In this document: in pieces, positions 41,410 through 51,102 of the stretch
Layout: the number at the start of each line of letters is the position of its first letter
How positions within the stretch are numbered: the first letter of the stretch is position 1
DNA from: Kibdelosporangium philippinense
Lineage (GTDB): Bacteria > Actinomycetota > Actinomycetes > Mycobacteriales > Pseudonocardiaceae
Length of the DNA: 64,000 nt
Reading direction: 5' to 3'
Assembly (NCBI RefSeq): GCF_021390435.2
Contig: NZ_JAJVCN010000006.1
Span: 34,500-98,499, forward strand
The notes under the pieces: model-generated
What the model was told of the DNA's origin: nothing
The model's database searches: none
The model's input: the letters and a program-made list of their open reading frames with translations, nothing else
Made by a program: the position numbers and the translations under genes

Positions 41410-42222
41410 ATGAGCATCGTGAATTCCGCGCAGGCCGAGGCTTGGAACAGGTACGAGGGCCAGCACTGGGCCGCGCACGACTCGCGGTACGACGCGCTGA
41501 ATGGCGGCTTCAACAAGTTCGTTCTCGAGCAGATCGGGCCCGACGACCGTGTACTCGACATAGGATGTGGCAACGGCCAGCTGACTCGGCAGGCCGCACG
41601 GGCTGCCAGGTCGGCGATTGGGGTCGACCTGTCAGCTCCCATGCTGTCGGTCGCCCGCCTACGGGCCGCCGACGTGCCCAACGTGACGTTCACGCAGGGC
41701 GACGCGCAGGTCTTTTCCTTCGAGGACAGCGCGTACGACATCGCGATCAGCCGGTTCGGGGCGGTGTTCTTCGCCGACCCGGTCGCCGCGTTCAGCAACA
41801 TCCGCCGAGCGTTGGCGCCGGGCGGCCGGACAGCGTTGCTGTGCATGACTGCGTTGCGGGACACGGATCTCGGCACGGTCTTCGACGCGATGGTCGAGTA
41901 CCTGCCGTGGCCGACAGGAAAGGACGGTTCGGGCCCGACCTCGTTCGCGGACCCGGCCAGGGTCGAGTCTGTGTTGTCGGACGCCGGGTTCACGGACGTC
42001 ACGTGCACTCGTGTCGAGGCGGACCAGGTCTGGGGCCGCGATCTCGCCGACGCCTTGGAGTTCTTCACCGACTGGGGACCGGTGAAGTACAACATGGGTC
42101 TCGCGGGTCCGGAAGCCGCGGCCAAGGCGAAACAAGCGGTTGCTCAGGCGCTGGAGTCCTTCGTGACGCCGGAGGCCGTGAAGCTGCGCGCGAACGCCTG
42201 GCTCGTCCAGGCAAACGCCTGA
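41410..42222 (+). CDS. Class I SAM-dependent methyltransferase
   Basis: 270 residues from the ATG at 41410 (GGGGGCG upstream); an ATG at 41389 is the longer option. Motif I is RVLDIGCGNGQLT, followed by IGVDLSAPML, FTQGDAQVFSFED and RALAPGGRTALLC, a complete UbiE/COQ5-like Rossmann methyltransferase. TWYNMG-like aromatic residues near the end may hold the substrate. Its stop overlaps the TetR start (TGATG), and the promoter is covered by TetR-type dyads, so expression is probably self-limited by its partner. Confidence 0.9.
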   Translation: MSIVNSAQAEAWNRYEGQHWAAHDSRYDALNGGFNKFVLEQIGPDDRVLDIGCGNGQLTRQAARAARSAIGVDLSAPMLSVARLRAADVPNVTFTQGDAQVFSFEDSAYDIAISRFGAVFFADPVAAFSNIRRALAPGGRTALLCMTALRDTDLGTVFDAMVEYLPWPTGKDGSGPTSFADPARVESVLSDAGFTDVTCTRVEADQVWGRDLADALEFFTDWGPVKYNMGLAGPEAAAKAKQAVAQALESFVTPEAVKLRANAWLVQANA

Positions 42223-42791
42223 TGCCTCGGAAAACCAACCTGCGGGAGCAGTTGATCGCCACTGCTGCCGGGATGATCGCCTCGCAAGGTACCGCAGGGC
42301 TGACGGTCCGGGCGATCGCCAAACAGGCAGGCGTCGCGGATGGCGTGCTGTACAACCACTTCAGCGACAAGGAAGAGCTCCTCGCGCAGTCGTTGATCAC
42401 GCATGTCCGCAACGTCGAAGCCACACTGGGTGAGCTGCCCGAGGCAGGTTCAGGCAAGGTTGAGGCGAACCTCAAGGCGCATCTGGAGTACGGCCTTGCC
42501 CTGCACAAGGCCATCCTGCCCGCGTTCACTGGCCTGATCGGACAGCCAGCGGTCCTGGAACGTCTTGGAGAGCTGGAAAACGACAGCTGGCGCGAGCGCT
42601 TCACCGCGTATCTCCACGCGGAACGGGAACTCGGCAGGCTACGAGCCGACGCCGATGTCGACTCGGCGGTGGCCTTGATCGTCGGCATCTGCCACGAGAC
42701 TGTCCTTTCCGGACTGCTGCCGCACAACCCGGTGACCCGGGACCCTGACACGGATCGGATCGTCGCGGCCGTGCTGACTGGGATCAGATAA
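42222..42791 (+). CDS. TetR-family regulator
   Basis: 189 residues. The helix-turn-helix is LTVRAIAKQAGVADGVLYNHFSDKEELLAQ; the ligand domain (residues ~60-185) is helical. It is coupled to the methyltransferase by an ATG/TGA overlap. The likely operator is the dyad cluster at 41362-41389. The 3' end overlaps the convergent hydrolase-LuxR gene by 8 bp. Confidence 0.92.
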   Translation: MPRKTNLREQLIATAAGMIASQGTAGLTVRAIAKQAGVADGVLYNHFSDKEELLAQSLITHVRNVEATLGELPEAGSGKVEANLKAHLEYGLALHKAILPAFTGLIGQPAVLERLGELENDSWRERFTAYLHAERELGRLRADADVDSAVALIVGICHETVLSGLLPHNPVTRDPDTDRIVAAVLTGIR

Positions 42792-43776
42792 GGCCGGACC
42801 GTGCCGCGTGTGCCGCGGCCGCGGTGCGGGACGGCAACCCCAGTTTGGTTCGGATATTCGCGACATGCCGGTGCACGGTATGCGCACTGAGATTCAACCG
42901 CTGCGCTATTTCATGGTCGCTCAGGCCCGCGGCGACCAACCGGAGCACGTCGAGTTCCCGTGCCGACAACGATGACGTTGTGTCCGCTGTGGACGATTTG
43001 GCCACACCGACGAACCGGAAGATGTGCTCGATCACCGCATCCGATTCGCCAAGCCATGGCATGTGGTTCGCGCCGTCCAGCGCTACCAGGGTCGCGTCGG
43101 GGATCTGCGCGGCGACGGCACGGCCGAGGCGGAACGGAACCACGCGGTCGGCGCGGCGATGCAGAACCATTGTCGGCGCCTGAACCCGCGGCAGGTGCTC
43201 GCGTACGTCGAACTTGTACACCGCCTGCAGCGAGGCGGCCGCGACCTGTGGGCTCATGGTCGCCCGCTGGAACCGGATGAACTCCTGGCGTTCGGCCGCG
43301 GTGGCGTCCGGCAGGAACAGCTCGGCGAGAAACCTCGACCCGACGCCCCAATGCCGGGCCAGGATGTCCACAATGGATGCTTGGGCCTCCGGCGTGGTGA
43401 TCTCGGCGCCATATCCGTACGCCCCGTAGAGCACGAGCCGGTCCACTTGGTCTGGGTACATCGCCGCGTAGGTCGCGGAAATACAGCCACCGGAAGACGC
43501 GCCGAGCAACGAAACCGGCGCGCCGACTTGCCGGACGATCGCGTCGATCGTGGCCAGTTGCTCGTCCAGTGACGGCCCGCTCGCCCGGCCGTAACGAACC
43601 AGCGTGACACCGCCAGCGAGCCTCGTCATGAAGTCCCGGAACGCCGACATCTGCCATTCCTGCTCGAGATCGCAGCACCACCACCCGCCCGCGATCAGTG
43701 GTGGGCCGGAGCCCGCGGCAGCCCAAGGCACTTGGTGGCTGCCCACGCGCGCGAATCGGACCAGCGGTGTCGTCAC
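42784..43776 (-). CDS. Alpha/beta-hydrolase fused to LuxR-type DNA-binding domain
   Basis: 330 residues. Residues ~1-255 form an alpha/beta-hydrolase: SLLGASSGGCIS is the nucleophile elbow, VLHRRADRVVPF holds the acid and LDGANHMPWLG the His. Residues ~265-330 form a LuxR helix-turn-helix (LSARELDVLRLVAAGLSDHE; HTVHRHVANIRTKLGL). The triad looks complete, so the protein may hydrolyse its inducer or simply bind it. The gene is monocistronic. The target is unknown. Confidence 0.92.
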   Translation of the reverse strand: MTTPLVRFARVGSHQVPWAAAGSGPPLIAGGWWCCDLEQEWQMSAFRDFMTRLAGGVTLVRYGRASGPSLDEQLATIDAIVRQVGAPVSLLGASSGGCISATYAAMYPDQVDRLVLYGAYGYGAEITTPEAQASIVDILARHWGVGSRFLAELFLPDATAAERQEFIRFQRATMSPQVAAASLQAVYKFDVREHLPRVQAPTMVLHRRADRVVPFRLGRAVAAQIPDATLVALDGANHMPWLGESDAVIEHIFRFVGVAKSSTADTTSSLSARELDVLRLVAAGLSDHEIAQRLNLSAHTVHRHVANIRTKLGLPSRTAAAAHAARSGLI

Positions 43777-43872
43777 GCTACTAAGCGTAACCGCGTGGCC
43801 GGGATCGGCCAGTAGCCAAAATGGCCTGTTCCGGTGATGCGCCCGGGTCGGTGTGCCAACGAAGGTTCACAT

Positions 43873-44481
43873 ATGAAAGAGAGTTTCTTCGCCGCGATCT
43901 ACGATCCTTTCCTGTGGCTCGGAGAGCAACGCGGCATGCGAGCCCGCCGTGCCGCGCTGCTGAGCGAGGCAAAGGGCCGGGTTGTCGAGATCGGCGCGGG
44001 AACCGGGCTGAATCTCAGGCACTACACCAGTGACGTGAGCGAACTCGTGCTCACCGAGCCGGTCGAGCCGATGTACAAAAGACTGCGCGAAAGGGCAGCG
44101 GGCAGGCCGGAAGTCGTTGTGCGCCAGACATCCGGCAGTCGGTTGCCCGCCGCACAGGACAGCGTGGACACCGTCGTGTCGACGCTTGTGCTGTGCACAG
44201 TGCCGGAAGTCGAGCCGGTGCTTGACGAGATCGCCAGGGTGCTGCGGCCGGGCGGGCTGTTCTTGTTCTGCGAGCACGTGATCAGCGATGACGAGAAGCG
44301 TGCACGCACACAGCGGCGTATCGCGCCCTTCTGGGAGAAGTTCGCGGGTGGCTGCCACCCGGATCGCGACACCGCCAGTGCCGTGGCTGAACGTTTTGAA
44401 ATCAAACGAATGGAGGACGAGCGATGGCACGGCATGCCATCCTGGGTACGCCCGTTGGTCACCGGTGTGGCGGTGGCCTGA
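43873..44481 (+). CDS. Class I SAM-dependent methyltransferase
   Basis: 202 residues. ATG 43873 has GAAGG at a normal distance. Motif I is RVVEIGAGTGLNL, followed by LTEPVEPMYKRL, VDTVVSTLVLCTVPEVEPVL and RVLRPGGLFLFCEHV. This matches small UbiE-like or METTL7-like methyltransferases, which methylate thiols, phenols or lipids. No partner genes are obvious. It lies alone between the hydrolase-LuxR gene and the BTAD gene. Confidence 0.9.
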   Translation: MKESFFAAIYDPFLWLGEQRGMRARRAALLSEAKGRVVEIGAGTGLNLRHYTSDVSELVLTEPVEPMYKRLRERAAGRPEVVVRQTSGSRLPAAQDSVDTVVSTLVLCTVPEVEPVLDEIARVLRPGGLFLFCEHVISDDEKRARTQRRIAPFWEKFAGGCHPDRDTASAVAERFEIKRMEDERWHGMPSWVRPLVTGVAVA

Positions 44482-44525
44482 CTGTGTGGCACACCCATGG
44501 CACGCCCGCGTCACGCCTATAGGTC

Positions 44526-45326
44526 ATGGGTGAGTACCGGGGTGGAATGAACTATTGGCAGCGGGCGACGGGCAGCTTGCAGGTGCGGCTGGTCGGCGAG
44601 GTCGCTGTGCACGGAGTGGACAGCACGTGGGAAGCGCCCGATGTCGGCAGCCGCAAGGCACGGACTTTGCTGGCGTTGCTTGGCGTGGCACACGGGCGGA
44701 TCGTCACCGTTGAAGCCATTGTCGAGGAGCTGTGGGGCAATACCCCGCCGCAGCAGCCGAGAGCCAACGTGGCCACGCTGGTGTCACGGCTGCGGGCCAG
44801 ATTCGGAGCTGACGTGATCATCGGCGGTCGCCGTGGGTATCGGCTCGGTGACACGATCAGGGTCGACCTGCACGATGCCGCGCAGGACATCACCTACGCG
44901 GAATCGGCGTTGAGCACCGGTCGGCCGGGGGCCGGTCTCACCGCCGCGGAACACGGCCTCGAGCAGATCGGCGCGAACGTGGTGCTGATCGACTATCCGT
45001 TGCCCGAATGGGCAGAACGGGCGCGCGCGATGCAAACCGGGTTGCTGCGTCGCGGGCGGCACGCGGGCGCGGAGTGCGCGTTGCGTGTCGGCCAAGCGGC
45101 AAAGGCACGGGCCATTGCCGAGGCTGCGATCATCGCGGATCCGTTGGACGAGCGGGCTTACGGAATGCTGATGCGGGCTCACGATGCGTTGGGTGAGCCC
45201 ACGAGGGCGCTGCTCGCGTACGAAAGGCTGCGGACGACGTTGGCGACCGAACTGGGCACCGGTCCGGCCGCCGCGATCCGTGACCTGCACGTGTCGATCC
45301 TGCGTGCCAACGCCGTTTCGGCGTGA
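44526..45326 (+). CDS. SARP-like regulator (winged helix plus BTAD domain)
   Basis: 266 residues. ATG 44526 follows TATAGG closely and may be leaderless; an ATG at 44547 is the alternative. The OmpR-like winged helix is LGVAHGRIVTVEAIVEELWGNTPPQQPRANVATLVSRLRARFG, and the BTAD region is ARAIAEAAIIADPLDERAYGMLMRAHDALGEPTRALLAYERLRTTLATELGTGP. SARPs activate secondary-metabolite genes by binding direct repeats. No biosynthetic cluster is adjacent. It is convergent, with a 2-bp gap, with the large AAA protein. Confidence 0.9.
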   Translation: MGEYRGGMNYWQRATGSLQVRLVGEVAVHGVDSTWEAPDVGSRKARTLLALLGVAHGRIVTVEAIVEELWGNTPPQQPRANVATLVSRLRARFGADVIIGGRRGYRLGDTIRVDLHDAAQDITYAESALSTGRPGAGLTAAEHGLEQIGANVVLIDYPLPEWAERARAMQTGLLRRGRHAGAECALRVGQAAKARAIAEAAIIADPLDERAYGMLMRAHDALGEPTRALLAYERLRTTLATELGTGPAAAIRDLHVSILRANAVSA

Positions 45327-45328
45327 AC

Positions 45329-48300
45329 TCAGGGATCCCGCTGCACACGCCACTGCCGGGTGGTCGGCGTGTAGCGGCAGGAGGTGCCGGTGGTGACTGC
45401 CGTCCGCAGTTCACCACCGAGCACTGGATCGTGCTCGTTGATCACATCGAGGGCACGTTTGATGGCCTTGCGTACGGCCGTGCGGGCGCGTTCGGGGGAG
45501 GACGCGAAACCACGGACTCGTCCGCCCAAACCCATGGCGCGGACGAGTTCGCCCGCCACCGCGTCCCGTTCCGAGCGCAACTGTTCCGCCTTGGCCAGAT
45601 CGCCGTTCACTTCGGCGTCGTCGATCGCGGTTTCCAGATCACGAACTCGCCGCCGGTACGCGTCAAGCGCGGTGTCGTCGAGCAACTCCTGGCGTCCAGT
45701 GAGGACAGCCGAACCGACCAGGTCCACCGCGGCGAGATCCTCGCCGGGGCTTTCCAGCAGGCGGCTGAGGTAGTCCAAGCCGATCAGATCAGGCAGCCGG
45801 TACGAGTTGCTGCCTGTTCGTACTGTCCAACCGGAACTCCAGCACAGTTCGGCCGGAGTCGTCGACGGCGCCAGCGTTTCCGCCTGCGCGGTCCACTGTT
45901 CGACTCGCGTGGTCATGCCCATGGCATCGGCTTCGGCGAGTGCCTGCGCCAACACGGCCCTGGCACGTTCGAGATCGCCGGGCTTGCCGCGGCAGACAAG
46001 GGCTTTGGCCAGTTGAGCGCGGCTGTTGGCCAGCGCGGGCCGGTTGTCGATCCGGACGTTGACCTCGATCGCTTTCTCCAGGAACGCCACTGCGCCAACG
46101 GGATCGCCCGTGACGAGCGCCGCGATGCCGAGCGACGTGGCCACCGCGCCAAGGCAACAGACCGCGAGCGACACCATGACCGGCAGATCCTCGAAGGGCC
46201 GCAACAACTCCACGACCTCCGCGGCCAGCGCAGCGTCGTTGAGCAGCGCGGCCGCGTCCGCCAGGCCGACCATCGCGGCCAGCCACGTACTGGACTTGGG
46301 AATGTTGGCCAGGCCGATCTCCAGCATCGGCGCCAAAGCTGCCCGGGCTTCGGCATACCTGCCGTCCCTGGCAAGGACCATGACGGCCGACGCGCGGAAG
46401 CCGTACTCGCCGACCGCCAACGTCGCGGAGGACAGGGTTTGCGTGACCAGATCGGCCAGTTCGGCGTCCCTGCCTTGCAGCCAGCGGATGTCCAGCAGTT
46501 GGGCGGCGTAGTAGCCGGTGGTGTCCGCGTCGCCGACTTCGAGGCCCAGCTTCAGGCATTTCCCGGCGGCCACCTCGGCTTCGTCGAACTTGCCTGCCCG
46601 GATCAGGCGCATCACGTCCATACAGGCCACGATGAACCCGGTGGACGCGACGCCAAGCGTGGCCGACCGTTGCCGCAGCTCGGTCAGTGAACGCTCGGCG
46701 CCCGGATTGCCGAGCAGGTACAGATCCGTTGTGCGCCACAGCAATCCGAACAAGGCGAGGATTCCGTCACCGGCTGCGGAGGCAGCGGCGATTTGCTCCT
46801 CGGCGAGTGGCAGGCGCATCTCGGCGTGCTCAGGGCTGAGCAACGCGTGGTGTGTCAACGAAAGCGCGTCAGCCAGGGCGTGCGGGTCGCCGATTTCCCT
46901 GGTTCGTTCCATCGCCTGGATGACTTCGGCGACGGCCGCGCCTTCGTACACGGCCTCTGCGGCAAGCCTGACTGACAGCCTGCACCGCAGAGACCGTTGG
47001 TACTGCGGCAACATCGCGAGCGCGGCGCGTTGACGGGCAAGGACGTGACCACGGACAGCGGCATTGCGGTGTTCGTGCACCCAGACGCCACCGAGTCCCA
47101 GGACCGATCGTGCCAACAACACTGGGTCGCCAGCTCGCTCGGCGGCGTCGGTGGATTCCTCGAACGCCGCCCTGGCGTCGCTGAGACGGCCACACGCGAG
47201 CACGGAGTCGGCGTATTCGATCAGTAATTCGGCACGTCCTGGCAGGTCAGGGCTGTGCTGCGCGAGCGTGACCGCTCGGCTGAGCAACTCCGCCGCGCGC
47301 TCGTAGGCGTAGCCACGACGCATGGCGTCCGCCGCCGCACGACACGCGCTGATCGCGATTTCCGCGTCTGCGTTGGAGCGCATGGCCGCGACGAGGGCGT
47401 GATGCGCTGTGCGTTCCGGGTTGCCGTTGAGGATCGCGGCCGCTTTGGCGTGAGCGTCGAGCAGTTCGTTCGTGTCGAACTGGTCGAGCGCGGCTTCCCT
47501 GACCAAGTCGTGGAAACTGCATCCGTTCGGCCTGAGTTCGACGAGGCCTTTGGTTTGCGCCGCGGTCAACGCCTGCAGTACGTCGGCAGGGGAGTGGCCG
47601 CTGATGCTCGCGACCTCGCTGACCGAACCGTCCACACCGAGCAGTGCCGCGAACGCGAGAATCCTGCTGTGCTGAGGGTTTAAACGAGTGAAGGCCTCGG
47701 CGATGGCATGTTCCAAAGTGGCCGGTCCGGTTCCGGTCCACCCGCGATCCACCGCGCGGGCAAGGTAGAGCGGACTGCCGCCGGTGACCCGCAGCAAAGT
47801 CGTGGCCGCCGCGTTGTCAGGACTTGGCTGGCCGTGGGCGTCGAGGAGTGCCGTCACGTCGTTGAGGTCGAAGGGACGCAGCGCGATGGTCGTGGCTCCC
47901 GCTTGCAGTTCACCGAGCAACGCTTCGGCTGCGGCGCTGCTTTGGGACGGCGTGTTCCGTCTGGTGAGAACCACGACCAACGGCAACCGATCGAGCGTCG
48001 CCGCGAGGAATCGTGTGAGCAGCAACGCACTCTCGTCCGCGTAATGCACGTCATCGATAACGATCATCGTCGGCGTCTTCCCGCGTGACGCCATCAGCAG
48101 GTCGCTGACCGCGGCGAAGCGCGCGAACCGTTCCGGGTCAACGTGATCACGACCGGAGTCGGCGGCGAGTAAATCGGCGCCGGCCGGACCGGCCAGTGCG
48201 GGAAGGACTGCAGGCCACGGCCATAAAGCGGGCGCGCCACCGTGCGGCCAGCAGCGGCCCCAGATCACTTCGAACCCGTCGCGTTCGGCCTCGGCCGACG

Positions 48301-48439
48301 CGTGTTCGGAGAACCATGTCTTGCCTACGCCCGCTTCCCCCGCGACCACGACAAGCTGGCGGCGCCCGGCAGCGGCCAACCTTCGCGCTTCGGCGAGGAC
48401 GGTGAGTTCATGTGTACGACCGACGAATGTGGCGACCAT
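45329..48439 (-). CDS. Large AAA/STAND ATPase (LAL-like) without a LuxR domain
   Basis: 1036 residues from the ATG at 48439. The N-terminal domain is FVGRTHELTVLAEARRLAAA with Walker A VAGEAGVGKTWFSEHA and Walker B TMIVIDDVHYADES. About 550 residues of helical repeats follow. The C-terminal ~150 residues (GLDYLSRLLESPGEDLAAVD; GDLAKAEQLRSERDAV; ERARTAVRKAIKRALDVINE; TTGTSCRYTPTTRQW) replace the usual LuxR helix-turn-helix. They form a conserved domain found at the ends of related actinobacterial ATPases, possibly a winged helix. Probably a signalling regulator with an unknown output. Confidence 0.88.
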   Translation of the reverse strand: MVATFVGRTHELTVLAEARRLAAAGRRQLVVVAGEAGVGKTWFSEHASAEAERDGFEVIWGRCWPHGGAPALWPWPAVLPALAGPAGADLLAADSGRDHVDPERFARFAAVSDLLMASRGKTPTMIVIDDVHYADESALLLTRFLAATLDRLPLVVVLTRRNTPSQSSAAAEALLGELQAGATTIALRPFDLNDVTALLDAHGQPSPDNAAATTLLRVTGGSPLYLARAVDRGWTGTGPATLEHAIAEAFTRLNPQHSRILAFAALLGVDGSVSEVASISGHSPADVLQALTAAQTKGLVELRPNGCSFHDLVREAALDQFDTNELLDAHAKAAAILNGNPERTAHHALVAAMRSNADAEIAISACRAAADAMRRGYAYERAAELLSRAVTLAQHSPDLPGRAELLIEYADSVLACGRLSDARAAFEESTDAAERAGDPVLLARSVLGLGGVWVHEHRNAAVRGHVLARQRAALAMLPQYQRSLRCRLSVRLAAEAVYEGAAVAEVIQAMERTREIGDPHALADALSLTHHALLSPEHAEMRLPLAEEQIAAASAAGDGILALFGLLWRTTDLYLLGNPGAERSLTELRQRSATLGVASTGFIVACMDVMRLIRAGKFDEAEVAAGKCLKLGLEVGDADTTGYYAAQLLDIRWLQGRDAELADLVTQTLSSATLAVGEYGFRASAVMVLARDGRYAEARAALAPMLEIGLANIPKSSTWLAAMVGLADAAALLNDAALAAEVVELLRPFEDLPVMVSLAVCCLGAVATSLGIAALVTGDPVGAVAFLEKAIEVNVRIDNRPALANSRAQLAKALVCRGKPGDLERARAVLAQALAEADAMGMTTRVEQWTAQAETLAPSTTPAELCWSSGWTVRTGSNSYRLPDLIGLDYLSRLLESPGEDLAAVDLVGSAVLTGRQELLDDTALDAYRRRVRDLETAIDDAEVNGDLAKAEQLRSERDAVAGELVRAMGLGGRVRGFASSPERARTAVRKAIKRALDVINEHDPVLGGELRTAVTTGTSCRYTPTTRQWRVQRDP

Positions 48440-48521
48440 TGGGGCCAAGTTTGCCGTACTCGTCGCAGAACCCAAGGGGCGGTGGTTGCTCGATGTGATC
48501 ACCAAGAGTGCAGAGCGTCGA

Positions 48522-49139
48522 TCATCGGACGACTGGCTCGGCGACTCGTGCCTCACCAGCCAAACGCCTTGCCCGGGCACGCTTTGCGACCTGAATGGTG
48601 ATCAACAGGAGTAGTGCGATAGTCCCAATGGACAGTCCAGTTGAGACGCCGACCATCGTGCTGACGGGCAACTGGTACGCCAGGACTGCCCTTACGGTCG
48701 CCTCAAGGAGCAGCCCGACGCCCCACACCGCGCTCACCAAACGCATGACTCTTTCATGTTTCTTGTCCAGGTCACCACCGGTCGCCCGGTGATAGGCCAA
48801 ATAGGCCAACGGTTTGCCGACGACCGTGCTGACGAGGAACGCCGCCCCGATCGTCCCGGTCACCAAGGACGCCTTGAGGATGACGAACTTCGGGTCATTG
48901 AACGCGACCGCCGCGATCAGCCCGAGCGCGAAGATCGACAGCATGAAGGCGGAGAAGACGTCGAGGCGCCGGGAGCGGACGGCATCCGCGCCGAGCAACG
49001 CGCCGGAGACGAGCGTGCCGCCAAGCAGGGCGACCCAGTCGTTGGCTCCGGCCGCGTGCAGGACGTAGTAGATGGCCACCGGCGGGAGGATGTCCTTCGC
49101 CAGGACCGGGATCAGGGTTTTGACTGCTGCGTTCGCCAT
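48522..49139 (-). CDS. VC0807-family membrane protein
   Basis: 205 residues with about six hydrophobic segments (ILPPVAIYYVLHAAG; VFSAFMLSIFALGLIAAVAF; ASLVTGTIGAAFLVSTVVGKPL; GLSIGTIALLLLITIQVA). PPVAIYYVL and SxxxGKPLAYL are characteristic of the VC0807 family of inner-membrane proteins, whose function is unknown. It is transcribed in the same direction as the AAA ATPase gene, 82 bp upstream of it. Confidence 0.8.
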   Translation of the reverse strand: MANAAVKTLIPVLAKDILPPVAIYYVLHAAGANDWVALLGGTLVSGALLGADAVRSRRLDVFSAFMLSIFALGLIAAVAFNDPKFVILKASLVTGTIGAAFLVSTVVGKPLAYLAYHRATGGDLDKKHERVMRLVSAVWGVGLLLEATVRAVLAYQLPVSTMVGVSTGLSIGTIALLLLITIQVAKRARARRLAGEARVAEPVVR

Positions 49140-49218
49140 GATTCGACGCTATGAGCCCCGGCGTGCCCTGGCATCGGCGTTCCGTCACGGGTTCACCCTG
49201 ACATCCGTCATGCTCAGC

Positions 49219-49266
49219 CCTCGTGAGTGGTTATCCGTGTTCTAACCCTGATAACCACTCACGAGG
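49219..49266. repeat. Palindromic CTCGTGAGTGGTTA repeat, copy 4 (supplies a stop codon)
   Basis: A 48-bp element with 23-bp arms and two or three inner mismatches. The right arm overlaps the end of the small membrane gene: its TGA (49259-49261) is the TGA of CTCGTGA. Confidence 0.8.
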
Positions 49267-49471
49267 TTTTCCTGCGTTTCTGGCCGGCCCAGCCGATGGA
49301 CGCGACCACGAGGCCGAGTACGCCGATCGCGATACCGCTGACCGGCTGCCATTCCAGCGCCCAGTTCATCAGCTGCCAGTTTCCGCCCCAGACCTGAGTG
49401 ACCAGTGCCGAGCCGAAACCCTGCACCATTCCGATGATCCCGATGATCTCGAAGGCAATGAACAGTCCCAT
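49259..49471 (-). CDS. Small two-segment membrane protein
   Basis: 70 residues. The ATG at 49471 has GGGGAGAG 8 bp upstream, which decides the start over 49555. Two hydrophobic stretches are visible, FIAFEIIGIIGMVQGFGSAL and PVSGIAIGVLGLVVASIGWA, with a basic end (GQKRRKTS). No family is recognised. The last codons lie inside the repeat palindrome, so the terminator and the stop are one sequence. Confidence 0.7.
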   Translation of the reverse strand: MGLFIAFEIIGIIGMVQGFGSALVTQVWGGNWQLMNWALEWQPVSGIAIGVLGLVVASIGWAGQKRRKTS

Positions 49472-49675
49472 GTGGTTTCTCTCCCCAGTTGGTCGGTTCT
49501 TCTCCGCGGTGACGCTAACACCGTGTACCGGCCGGAAAGGCGATTGTCGTACCAAGGGATGACCCGCAATCGATCCATCGGCTGGCCTCAGGGATGATCA
49601 AGGGATCTTCCCTGAGGTGGCGCTCGGCACGGTCATGGTCGGATGGGCGCTCACAACGAAGGCAAGGGGGGATCT

Positions 49676-51102
49676 ATGCCTCGATTGCGGTTGATTGCCG
49701 CTGTGTCCACAGTGGCCTTGGCGGTTTCTTTGGTCGTCCCGTCGAGCGCGCAGGCGGCAACCACGCTCGCGTGGGTCGATTGCCCGAAGAAGGGCGATGT
49801 GGAACCGCCGAGGGACGTTCGGTGCGCCACACTGAAGGTGCCTGCTGATTGGGTCACCGGGCGCGGTGAGATCACCCTTCAGCTGGCTCGCAAAGAGGCG
49901 ACTGGCGAGAAGATCGGGACTGTCATCTATCTGCCCGGTGGCCCGGGAGATTCGGCGTCGATCAGTTGATCGGCGGGATGTGGTTGTCCAAGACCGCAGC
50001 CGAACGATTCGACACGGTGACCCTCGACCCTAGAGGCACCAACGCCAGCACGCCGGTCACCTGCAACCCCGACGTGATCAATGACGCACCCGATTTCAAC
50101 CCCGAAACTGGGGGCACGTTGCGTGTGGTCGTGGAATACGGCAGGAATGTGGAAGCCAGCTGCAGTAAGCCGTCCCGTGCGGTGATCGATCACCTTGACA
50201 GCCGCCAGGTCGCGCGTGACGTCGAAGCGATCCGTGTCGCCATTGGCGAGCAGCGGGTTTCGCTCTACAGCCGGTCATACGGCACGCTCCCGGCCCAGAC
50301 ATACGCGGAAATGTTCCCGCGCCGAGTGCGGGCCGTGGTTCTGGACAGCGTATTCGACCACAATCTCTCGACCAGGCAGCTCCTGCAGTCGTCCGCGCGT
50401 GCGGTTGAGGATGCGTTCAACGCTTTCGCCAAATGGTGTTCCATGACCCAATCCTGTGCGCTGTATGGCAAAGACGCTGGTGCGGTCTTCGACGACCTTT
50501 GCCGCAAGGCCGAACGTGGTGAACTGACTGAGCCGAGCAATCCTGCGGCCAAGATCAGTCCGACTGGTTTGTCGTGGCTCACGATGCGTCGGTTCCTGTA
50601 TCGGCCGGACTGGGCACCGCTCGCTGACCGGCTTGCCAGACTGGCCGGTCTGCTGCCACCTGGTGCTGCGGTTTCGTTCCCGAAGTCGAACGGTTCCTTT
50701 CCGTACGCGTCATTCTGCGCGGATCACCGGACCACGTTTTCGTCCGAGTACGAATGGCGCGGGGAATGGGCGCGGATGAAGGCACAGGCGCCACACCTGC
50801 GGACGCATATGGTGTGGCAGATCGTCTCGATTTGCGCGGGGTGGCCGATTCCGGCAACGAATCCCCAGCGCAAGCCCAACATCCGTGTTCCGGTGCTGGT
50901 GCTCAATTCCCGGTACGACCCGGCGACCCCACATGAATGGGCCGTGAACGTGACTCGGCAGATTCCGCGTAGTGCATTGCTGACCTACGAAGGCGCTGGC
51001 CACGGCGTCTATGACCGTACTGCGTGCACATTGGGGATCACAGACCGGTATTTCATCGACTTGGTGCTACCGGCGCCTGGCACGAGTTGCCCAAGCGCCT
51101 AG
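49676..51102 (+). pseudogene. Secreted alpha/beta-hydrolase (S33 tripeptidyl-aminopeptidase-like), frameshifted
   Basis: ATG 49676 follows AAGGGGGG. The signal peptide is RLIAAVSTVALAVSLVVPSSAQAA. The frame reaches IYLPGGPGDSA at ~49955 and would stop at 49969. A -1 frame continues VDQLIGGMWLSKTAAERF, DTVTLDPRGTNASTPV, SLYSRSYGTLPAQTYAEMFP (nucleophile in SRSYG), VLNSRYDPATPHEWA and TYEGAGHGVYDRTACT (acid and His). One missing G at 49950-49956 explains it. Repaired length ~475 residues, normal for the S33 SlpD/Tap-like family that trims N-terminal tripeptides. Confidence 0.85.
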
